From Apostichopus parvimensis (Eukaryota; Echinodermata; Holothuroidea; Aspidochirotida; Stichopodidae), in assembly GCA_000934455.1 (NCBI GenBank), contig KN890271.1, forward strand, positions 1-20,925: a DNA stretch of 20,925 bases. Reading direction: 5' to 3'. Shown here in pieces: positions 12,983 through 19,800 of the stretch (its first letter is position 1; each line of letters opens with the position of its first letter). The notes beneath the pieces were generated by a model. The model was not told where the DNA came from, searched no databases, and saw only the letters and a program-made list of their open reading frames with translations. The position numbers and the translations under genes were made by a program.

Positions 12983-13010
12983 ATCCTGATCCCCCTTGCA
13001 GGATCAGGAT
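12983..13010. repeat. Inverted repeat, 10-bp arms, 8-base loop
   Basis: ATCCTGATCC at 12983-12992 and GGATCAGGAT at 13001-13010 are exact reverse complements around CCCTTGCA. The same CCTGATCC word also occurs in the 3' ends of the retrotransposon fragments at 16.2-17.8 kb, but the surrounding sequence differs. Confidence 0.85.
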
Positions 13011-14995
13011 CCTCCCCAAAAACGAGAGAGATCATGATTGCCAGGTCTGATCCTGAGTATGCAAGCGTCCACACTATGATCTTGATAAGGCATAAACCTA
13101 GTGTTATTAAATAATTTTTTTGTGGTTCTGGTGGAAAAGTTAAAGTTACTATGTTTTTGTTTTATCAAAAAGACAATTCTAAGAATCTCAAAAAAATACA
13201 AAGCCTAACAGTTATCAGCTCCGTGAGAAGAGATTATAGCTATAAAAAAATAAAATTATAAATTAAAAAAAAAATAAACAAATAAATAATAATTAAACTT
13301 ATTTTTTGTTAATTATACAAAAAACATGAAAGGGTTTATGATGCCCAGCACTTCATTTCTGTTGGTATATTGTCTACTTCATGCACATGATACCTTATTC
13401 CCTAGAAAGTGTTTTTGTCTTAACATGCAAAAATCAAGACCAGTTAAAATCACACTTCCCCTTAACTTGGCAAGACTAAGATAAACAAGTTGCAGATTTC
13501 TGCAAGTTATAAGTGATGACCAGTGATAATTCAGATCTATTACAATAATATATACTGTATGTATTAATCTGCCTTAAGCATGTATTCCACATACAGTGGA
13601 CTATAATCCCAAGTTGGTCTGATTACAATGCAACTTAAAAAGATCTGAGGGATAGTGAGTGAAAACTGACAAATATAACCTTTGTAAAGTTCTACAATGC
13701 TTATATTTCCCGGTAAAGAAACCAACACGTGTGTAAACATTCAGAACCAGACTACTTGGTAAGATAATTTGCAATATTAGTTTGTTACTCTTGGCAGCAA
13801 GACTAGTACAGCTAAACACAAAGGTTATTGCAAATGTACACCAAATGTAATGGCAATGATGGGTACAGTATACATGTACATAAAACAGCGGTTACGAGAG
13901 AACAGAGTTCTTAGTGAGATTACACTCAGATTAATAAAAAGGTTATATGTTTACTGTGGAAGGAAAGTTGCTGGCCAATAACCTGAGAAATGTTTAGAAA
14001 CTTTTCCATTTATATACAGTATGAAACCACAAACAACAAAGACAATGAAGGGGGAAAAACAGTGCAATTTTAAAGTAATTTAATATGATCTGACAATCTA
14101 CTGACAACATTGAGACTAATTAGATGACTGTTCTAGAATCTGTTGTACCCAATTCCATTAGAAAATAAGGAATGATTGAATAAAACTTATCCTGTTTATC
14201 CTACATAAAACTGGGTCAACAGCATGGTGGCAATAGAGATACTGTATGTACATTGTATTTCAATATATTCTCAACTTGACCAACTATTACCAACTAAACT
14301 TAGTTTCTGGACAAAATTTCGGAAATTTTCAAAACTACAAATACTACTTGCCTTGTACATTTGAGAATATCCATAAATTTTTAAATGGACTAACATTAAT
14401 AATCTAAGATAATTATTGAACAACTATGCACAATATTTTAACTCGCCTAGCTGGCCTTCATAACATAGTCTAGACTAGGTCTATGTTACACATGTAGGCT
14501 AGCAAGACAAGTGTTTGTCAATTCCCTGCCAGGTTTATGGGTTTCTTGTAAACACAACAATACTTTGCTTCTAGCATAGCCGTTTGTTATGACTTCAGTG
14601 CTAACACGCAAGCTATATTAATTAGTGCATATGCCTAGGCTAGGTATTGGTAGCACCAAAAATTGTAAATATTGAACATTTTAAGGCCTACACTAGCCTA
14701 AACAGATTTTGCCTAACAGTTAGACCAGGACATAGCTTAATTCTAAGTTCTAATGCTATCTTGTGGTACATTGATCAGTCTAGGAAATATGATAACCTAA
14801 CAGGAACTGTCACTTACACAAGATAAAATTAGGTTTACACTTAACTTTGTTTAAATTGGCTTGCAATAGCCTAGTACAGTAGGCAAGACTACATAAAAAG
14901 TTGTTGCATGGATTTCTGGACTCAATCATAGTCATACTCATAAGTCATATGTCATAAGCATATACTAAATGGCTGGAAATAATATTTATCCTTAC
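13011..14995. other. No gene seen; AT-rich, CCTAGGCTAG-rich DNA
   Basis: Positions 13236-13320 are almost pure A/T with long A runs. From 14440 to 14890 the words TAGGCT, CCTAG and GGCCTA recur many times, including an inverted repeat TAACATAG/CTATGTTA at 14461-14488. No open frame with a recognisable domain. Confidence 0.5.
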
Positions 14996-15062
14996 CTTTT
15001 CCGTTAAGAATGAACTTAATCATCCACTCCGAAATGGCCTTAAAATCGTGAAGTTTTCTACA
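14996..15062 (-). CDS. Possible internal exon of an unrecognised minus-strand gene
   Basis: On the minus strand the segment ends in a strong donor, AAAAG|GTAAGG. It is preceded by GGTGGTCTAATAG, a modest acceptor (an alternative TAG lies five bases further on). One frame is open for 22 codons, reading CRKLHDFKAISEWMIKFI near its start and middle, with mixed charged and aromatic residues rather than the low-complexity look of the surroundings. I do not recognise the protein. Joining it to the candidate exon at 15,463-15,536 fails: with the later acceptor the junction codon becomes TGA, and with the earlier one the frame shifts. If real, a further exon or an alternative splice site is needed. 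A chance open frame remains likely. Confidence 0.22.
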
Positions 15063-15287
15063 CTATTAGACCACCAAATGTTGAGTAACAGTTCACAATA
15101 ATTACAAATGAGAAGGCATACAATGAGACTAGTATGACTATTGGTATCTGTATTTGCCCTTTCATTGAACGTAGCCTACATAACATGTTTTGTGTACAGT
15201 TATGCGCTATCCTATCAATATTTGCTACTCAAAGAGTACACGCCTACACTCAATCACCTGCTTGTGTACAACACATATTATGAATTG

Positions 15288-15330
15288 TGACTCACTTGAA
15301 TTAACGTTTACTATGATCGTATGTGACTCA
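15288..15330. promoter_or_regulatory. Two AP-1-type sites (TGACTCA) 36 bp apart
   Basis: TGTGACTCACTT is repeated exactly at 15286-15297 and 15322-15333, giving TGACTCA at 15288-15294 and 15324-15330. TGACTCA is the classic binding site of Fos/Jun-type bZIP factors. The position, 130-250 bases from the candidate minus-strand exon and a CRE, fits a regulatory cluster, but the same word also occurs alone at 5696 and 10868. Confidence 0.3.
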
Positions 15331-15462
15331 CTTACTACATTTGTGAGCTGACAGCCTTAAGATTTCACATCTTAACGTCTTGAAATACCTTAAATTTGCA
15401 GTAAATGGCCTAAAGGAAAGCCATAGATCACAGAAAATGGAACGAAATTTGTTGCAACTTAC

Positions 15463-15536
15463 CAAGTAGTTTCCTTCCCTGTAACAAGAATTCTCAGCAC
15501 ATATTTGATGAGGTCATGGGTGACAAATGACGTCAT
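15463..15536 (-). CDS. Possible first coding exon of an unrecognised minus-strand gene
   Basis: Starting at the ATG at 15536, the minus strand encodes MTSFVTHDLIKYVLRILVTG followed by KETT. It then meets a near-consensus donor, CTTG|GTAAGT, two bases into a codon. The residues look protein-like and the frame is also open upstream of the ATG. The start codon overlaps a perfect TGACGTCA, so the ATG could simply be part of a CRE-type promoter motif and the exon non-coding. The product is not recognised, and no downstream exon in matching phase was found in the window. Confidence 0.25.
15528..15535. promoter_or_regulatory. Perfect CRE palindrome TGACGTCA
   Basis: TGACGTCA is the full consensus for CREB/ATF factors, usually found close to transcription starts. 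It lies between a possible minus-strand first exon (donor at 15,462/15,463) and a plus-strand open frame beginning at 15,573, so a bidirectional promoter is conceivable. A TTACGTCA variant occurs at 16434-16441. Confidence 0.35.
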
Positions 15537-15572
15537 TGAATCAGAAATAACAATCGCTATTTGTGTTTTGAC

Positions 15573-15824
15573 ATGAATTGGTCACTGAGCCTCTTCAAAT
15601 TTAAAGCTGTGGTTAAAATTACAGTGAAAGCACATCTGTTTACGTCTAAGATAACAGGCGTAGCGAAAAGAAGACTGGATAGATATCGTAAACAAAGTAA
15701 AAATACCGAAGGCTTGCAGACTTCTATTCCTCAAACTTATGATGTGAGAGTTCGACATCATATAAGATGTCATTCTTTTCCTATTCTCATGGGAGGCATA
15801 CTGGTCGTTACAAGCAGAACTTGA
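15573..15824 (+). CDS. Unrecognised 83-codon open frame beside the CRE
   Basis: An ATG at 15573 opens a frame that ends in TGA at 15822-15824. The predicted peptide has a basic central part (AKRRLDRYRKQSK) and no domain I recognise. It starts 38 bases after the CRE. No typical splice donor or poly-A signal clearly supports it, and a 91-codon frame overlaps it on the opposite strand, so it may be a chance open stretch. Confidence 0.15.
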   Translation: MNWSLSLFKFKAVVKITVKAHLFTSKITGVAKRRLDRYRKQSKNTEGLQTSIPQTYDVRVRHHIRCHSFPILMGGILVVTSRT

Positions 15825-16227
15825 AGAGGGATGTTTTGAACGGAATAGTTTGCCCAAAATGTCAGTTTTAATTACCCCATAGAAAGTACCAACTGGATGT
15901 CAAGTAAATAGTCAGTGATGCCAACAATTCAAGAATAAAATGTAAATTGCTTGATATGTCGGGGTCTGGTCTCGTTAAAAGAGTATCGTCTAGTTTGGTG
16001 ATATAGAGTCCTCTGATGAACGAGCAGGTGTATGTATATATGACGGGTCGGGTGTGATAGGGGATCGACAACTGACCTAGCTATTAGAGCAATTCCCAAA
16101 GCACTTATTATAAAATTTCCTCGCCTTTATCAACAACCTGAATATGAAAGAAATAGCCAAATAACATTTTAGTCTTTCTGTTTATCATGTTAGTTTGAAC
16201 TGGGGATGAGGGACTATAAAGACGAGC

Positions 16228-16315
16228 GATCTAACACGGATAGGCTCTCAAGCTACTGTAAGGCTTCCTGATCCTTGGGTCTCTAAACTTAACTATAAAC
16301 TTAACTGAACTAAAA
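16228..16315 (+). mobile_element. 5'-truncated 3' end of a non-LTR retrotransposon (copy A)
   Basis: GATCTAACACGGATAGG...TACTGTAAGGCTTCCTGATCCTTGGGTCTCTAAAC is nearly identical, after a small indel, to the reverse complement of 17715-17777. It then enters a TAAACTTAAC-type tail. Because the same CCTGATCC plus TAAACTAAAC tail follows the reverse-transcriptase end at 17251-17345, this is read as a short dead-on-arrival copy containing only the 3' untranslated end. There is no coding sequence. Confidence 0.6.
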
Positions 16316-16677
16316 CGGAAAATCGTAACGGAGCGTATCGCTTGCCGTTGACCGTTATCTCACTTCGGCACTTATAATGAAAACCAAAATAAATGCAGAA
16401 ACAACAATAGGAGTGTTTGGACGGTACGTTGTGTTACGTCATTATTATGCATACCGTATGGTCACATTCAATGGAGTGTATTTTCAGCCAGGAAAGGCTG
16501 TCCTCTTTAGCCTGGCTAAACATCCACTACACATACAAGATTGATCTTGATCGTGTCATGGACACATGACCCGACTCCACCCAAGGAGACTGGAGTTGTC
16601 ATCTCTAATTAAGCCGTAAGGTCAATGTGGTAGTTTGACTTTGGTATTCATCTTGCTATTTCAAGACTCCCACACAT

Positions 16678-17083
16678 CACCCCACCGCCTCCCAATCGTA
16701 CACCTTACGCGTGCGCTCGCTCACCGAAATTGAGTTCCACTCCCCCCCCCCCCAGGCTCAGACCAGCCTACACCCCTGCTTTTGCCCTTAGATATGCTAT
16801 TCTCCCCCCCCCCCGCCGTTTTGCCCCACCCCGAAAGGTCACATAATAATCAAATTCTCACAGACCCTTTTTCTATCAATCACTTAACACCTGTCGTCAC
16901 TGCTCTTTAATGTCGGAAGTGGTCTAAACAGCAGAATCGTCTTATATAATTTTGTTCTTAAATCCAACGGCCTACTGTCATGCACTTCAACGTCGAAGTA
17001 CATCCGTAAAACAGAATCTGAATTTATAGCAAATCGAAAATACTGCCCCCTGTTTCTTGTTTTTATTGCGAAGGGGGGGGGGG
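16678..17083. repeat. Cluster of C homopolymers and one G homopolymer
   Basis: C12 lies at 16742-16753 and C11 at 16804-16814 within a C-rich 160-base stretch, and G11 at 17073-17083. No gene is visible. Such tracts are prone to length errors in sequencing and to slippage. Confidence 0.85.
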
Positions 17084-17250
17084 TTCACTAGGGAAGATTG
17101 GGGTTCTGATTAATTGGGGTATGCTGAGATTGGCGTTTAGCAGTATAATCTGGTCACTACAAAGAGTTACAGTTTGATACATTTGACCCTCCCGGTCCGC
17201 ACACTGTCCTCTGAGAACTTTTTATGTCGTATTCTTCTGTCTGTGTCTGA

Positions 17251-17660
17251 GGTTAGGTTGGTTTGGTTTGGTTTGGTTAGTTAAGTTTAGTTTAGTAGTA
17301 AAAAAGGGATCAGGAGGGACACTCAAGTCCCTATCAAGGACCCAATGGGAGAGAGCAAAAAAAACTGTAGACACAGACACTCAGACCCGATTACAATGCT
17401 TAAAGTGCTTGTCCAAAGCATTTTTAAACCCATTCACACTATTTGCAATTACAACTTTCTCAGGCAAACCGTTCCACTCATTCACAACCCTATTAGAAAA
17501 AAAGTTATGCCGAATATTAATCCTACTTTGTGATTTTTGGAGTTTAAGACAATGACCTCTGGTACAACTACTATTAGCAAACATGAAAAAGTCAGTGAAG
17601 GATAAATTGTCAAAACCATACACAATCTTGAAAACCTGACTCAAGTCACCACCAAACAAT
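17251..17660 (-). mobile_element. 5'-truncated non-LTR retrotransposon, 3' end with (AAACC)n tail (copy B)
   Basis: Reading the minus strand, the copy begins abruptly at about 17656 inside the coding region, runs through the C-terminal coding end to a TGA at 17381-17383, then a roughly 60-base 3' UTR with a GGGAC/GTCCC hairpin and CCTGATCC. It ends in TAAACTAAACTTAACTAACC followed by AAACC repeats. Non-LTR elements are typically 5'-truncated and many end in short tandem repeats, so the structure is as expected. It sits directly against the tail of another copy (17661-17777). Confidence 0.75.
17381..17656 (-). pseudogene. C-terminal fragment of a non-LTR retrotransposon reverse-transcriptase protein
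   Basis: The minus strand encodes about 91 residues without a stop. They match the region after the reverse-transcriptase domain in CR1/L2/Rex-like elements: GGDLSQVFKIVYGFD at the start, CTRGHCLKLQKSQSRINIR in the middle, then NFFSNRVVNEWNGLPEKVV and ANSVNGFKNALDKHF near the end. The catalytic YADD region and endonuclease domain are absent because the copy is 5'-truncated at the AAACC repeat junction, so it cannot be active. The open frame implies a fairly young insertion. Exact clade assignment is uncertain from the C-terminus alone. Confidence 0.85.
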
Positions 17661-17777
17661 GGTTTGGTTTGGTTTGGCTTAGCTTGGGCTTGATTTGGTT
17701 TGGTTTAGTTTAGTTTAGAGACCCAAGGATCAGGAAGCATTACAGTAGCTTATTTCAGACCCTATCCGTGTTAGATC
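17661..17777 (-). mobile_element. 3'-end copy of the same retrotransposon family with AAACC-rich tail (copy C)
   Basis: On the minus strand GATCTAACACGGATAGGG...CTTCCTGATCCTTGGGTCTCTAAACTAAAC leads into a degenerate AAACC/AAGCC tail that ends where copy B's coding region begins. The first 63 bases pair with 16228-16290 as an inverted repeat 1.5 kb apart. The head-to-tail arrangement of B after C suggests insertion into, or priming at, the microsatellite tail. Confidence 0.65.
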
Positions 17778-17798
17778 TCAGATAAACACCGGCTTATT

Positions 17799-18129
17799 TC
17801 AAGCCTTCTCTTTTCGATGAGTGTTCAGAGGACGAGAGTGTATGCCCCAGCATCTGACCAGTTTCTCAAATACCGAGGTAGGCAGAGGCATCCCATTCGA
17901 CATCACTGCAGTGCAGCCATGACGAAAGAAAGTTTTTTCGAAAGTTATTGGTGAACGGTGACCTGTGGAAAACAAAATGAATTTTATGGGAATTACCTCT
18001 GAATACAGCTTTGACGTTAAAAACTTCAAACACATACTAAAATATCCTGCTCTTACCGGATATCACAAGAGAAATGATTTCAAAAATATCCATATTTGAC
18101 GGTTTTGTTTTTGTACTGCTAGGGGACAT
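17799..18129 (-). CDS. Candidate two-exon gene end, product not recognised
   Basis: On the minus strand, exon 18,129-18,057 and exon 17,962-17,799 join across a canonical 94-bp intron into one frame ending in TGA. From the ATG at 18129 it gives 78 residues; a second in-frame ATG at 18093 gives 66 (MDIFEIISLVISG, then HRSPITFEKTFF). The C-terminal part, including RHGCTAVMSNGMPLPTSVFE and KLVRCWGIHSRPL, is rich in W, C, H and charged residues and less AT-rich than its surroundings, as expected of real coding sequence. The frame stays open to an in-frame TAA near 18183, and a possible acceptor (TGTCCCCTAG) lies inside it, so this could be the last exons of a longer gene. A minus-strand AATAAA lies at 17067-17062, which would put the retrotransposon copies in the 3' UTR. 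I recognise no family. Confidence 0.38.
17963..18056 (-). other. Predicted 94-bp GT-AG intron
   Basis: The minus strand reads TCCG|GTAAGAG at 18057/18056 and TTTTGTTTTCCACAG|GT at 17963/17962, a near-consensus donor and an acceptor with a clear pyrimidine tract. The length is not a multiple of three, so splicing changes frame from the unspliced open stretch that starts at 18035. The joined codon is GGT (Gly). Confidence 0.5.
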
Positions 18130-18440
18130 TCTATTAAGAAATATATTATTTTGTGTTGACAGGAGGGAGGGATATCTCAGTTAAATTTCTTTTTGCCTAT
18201 CTTCATATACGATGATTTGATTGGAGGATTCAACGGAATTGTTCCTTTGTTAATTTGCAAATCCTTAAACTGTTTTCCAGAACGAACGCTATTAAACTTT
18301 TGATAGAGTTGTCTTGTTACTAAACAGTAAAGCTAATATATATAATAGTTTAAAAAAATTCTTGTCAGTGCTATACAGCTTAGCAACCTGTTGGAATCAT
18401 CCGCGCGTCAGAAGAGTTCTAAATGAGGGCGCTAGTGCTA

Positions 18441-18537
18441 TTTCAACCCCCAGAGCACGGCTCTGAACCCCAGATCCGTATATTGAAATATACGGCTCTG
18501 TTCAACCCCCGTGTCGTAGATAGATATACGGCTCTCA
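18441..18537 (+). repeat. Degenerate tandem repeat with TACGGCTCTG core, about three units
   Basis: Three irregular units share a TTCAACCCCC-type start and an ACGGCTCT end: CAACCCCCAGAGCACGGCTCTG, AACCCCAGATCC...TATACGGCTCTG and TTCAACCCCCGTG...TATACGGCTCTC. The middle unit contains the inverted repeat CCGTATATT-GA-AATATACGG (18476-18495, 9-bp arms). No protein is recognised in any frame. Confidence 0.6.
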
Positions 18538-18897
18538 GTGTTCAGCAATTTATACAAATTTCTGTGCACGAGAGCTGTAAAATAGAGTAAACATCTTTGT
18601 TCAACGCATAGCGCAAAGAGAATTTTTACGGGTCGAGCGCAAGCCGTATTAAAAGTAATCACCATGGCATTTAATATGATAGCTATTTTACATGGTTCAA
18701 ATTGTATCCCTCCCGAGGGTTTCTGTTCTTGGTTTTCATGGAGAAAGGAAAAGGAGGGGTTGAGAACGAATTGTGCCTGTTTATCATTGAAATAAGAAGC
18801 ATTGGTTCTTAACTGAATAACACGAGGTCAACTGGACCAGACATTATTGTTTGGTAGTATATGTCCCTTAATAAGCAGAACAACCCTCATGTTTTGA
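18538..18897. other. No gene seen
   Basis: This is mixed-composition DNA with a slightly CpG-containing part (18,600-18,650) and no convincing frame, tRNA B-box or splice pair. Confidence 0.4.
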
Positions 18898-18927
18898 TGT
18901 AGGTCAAAGGTCGACCTTTGACCTACA
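18898..18927. repeat. Perfect 30-bp palindrome of two opposed DR1 motifs
   Basis: The left half, TGTAGGTCAAAGGTC, is exactly mirrored by GACCTTTGACCTACA with no loop. Each half contains AGGTCA-A-AGGTC, a DR1 nuclear-receptor-type motif, so the site presents one DR1 on each strand. The right half resembles the start of the tandem unit downstream (GACCTTTGACCTCCACCAAAA versus GACCTTTGACCTACACCAAAA). It may be the head-to-head edge of that repeat family. Confidence 0.9.
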
Positions 18928-19130
18928 CCAAAATCACTTGAGATGGGAAAAAAGTTTTACGAAACAAGCATCACCAGAAAGGCATCTACAACTCTTACAA
19001 TAAAGAAGAAAACGGTTGTCAAATGCCATCCAACATCAGCAGAAGTAAAACCAGAATGCAAAAATGCATTGTGGTTTCGATGATGAAGCATGAGCAGTTT
19101 TCTTCATGAATCTGCCGTAATGTATGGTAA

Positions 19131-19708
19131 GGGTATACATGTTTCAAGGCTTTCACGATTTGACCTGTTGTCCCCAAATGACCTTTGACCTCCACCAAAA
19201 TCAATAGGCTTCTTTTTTACTCAATGTTATACACCTTCATACCAAGTATGAGATCTGCCCAAGCTTCCAATATTGAGATATCATGTTTACTATGTTTTCA
19301 CAATTTGACCTCTGCTGACCCCAAATGACGTTTGTCCTCCACCAAAAACTACAGGCTTCTATAAATCAATATGGTACTTCTACGCACTAAATATGAGGTT
19401 AGCCCAAGCTTCCCTTCTTGAGATATCCTGTTTACAAGGTTTTTACACTTTGACCCCTGGTGACCCCAAACGACCTTTGACCTCCGACAAAAACAATAGG
19501 CTTATTTGTACAATGTGGTACTCCTACACACCAAATATGAGTTCTGCCCATGATTCTTTTCTTAAGATATCGTGTTTACAAAGTTTCACAATTTGACCCC
19601 TGGTGACCCCAAATGACCTTTGGCCTCCACCAAAAGCAACAGGCTTCTTCTACACACAAAATATGAGGTCTGCCCAAGCTTCCCTTCTTGAGATATCGTG
19701 TTTACAAG
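19131..19708 (+). repeat. Tandem array, about 145-bp unit, roughly four copies
   Basis: GACC/GACGTTTG-type unit starts fall at 19180, 19327, 19472 and 19615 (periods 147, 145 and 143). They are preceded by a partial unit from about 19131 and followed by an internally shortened copy that stops after GTGTTTACAAG. Each unit reads GACCTTTGACCTCCACCAAAA, AATAGGCTTCTT, ACCAAATATGAGGTCTGCCC, AAGCTTCCCTTCTTGAGATA, TCGTGTTTACAAGG, TTTGACCCCTGGTGACCCC. I recall this style of repeat as widespread in marine invertebrate genomes but cannot name a database entry. Short open frames inside it look incidental. Confidence 0.9.
19179..19626 (-). promoter_or_regulatory. DR1-like nuclear receptor motifs, one per array unit
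   Basis: The join of each unit carries TGACCTTTGACCT or a variant: perfect at 19179-19191, CGACCTTTGACCT at 19471-19483, TGACCTTTGGCCT at 19614-19626, and a decayed TGACGTTTGTCCT at 19326-19338. The minus-strand reading AGGTCAAAGGTCA is the HNF4/RXR-type DR1 consensus. Whether any receptor binds is unknown; the motif may only be an inherited part of the repeat. Confidence 0.35.
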
Positions 19709-19800
19709 CTGAGCGTCACAAACACCCTCACCCACACACACTTACATACACACATACGCCATCATGAATGCAAAGGTTATGATTATCATCGTAACCAAAA
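19709..19800 (+). repeat. CA-rich tract plus hairpin closing the array
   Basis: After the array come CA-rich sequence (about 19723-19755) and a hairpin, GGTTATGAT-TATC-ATCGTAACC at 19775-19796, with 9-bp arms and a single G-T type mismatch, followed by AAAA. The order array, CA tract, hairpin suggests one composite element with a structured end. Confidence 0.5.

Noticed and set aside
17345-17555. Plus-strand frames over the retrotransposon fragment
   Set aside because: They are antisense shadows of the minus-strand reverse-transcriptase C-terminus.
18425-18440. GAGGGCGCTAGTGC as a CTCF-like site
   Set aside because: Only a partial match to the CTCF core in either orientation.
19393-19596. 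67-codon plus-strand frame with internal repetition
   Set aside because: It is a read-through of the 145-bp tandem array; the repetition reflects the array period.
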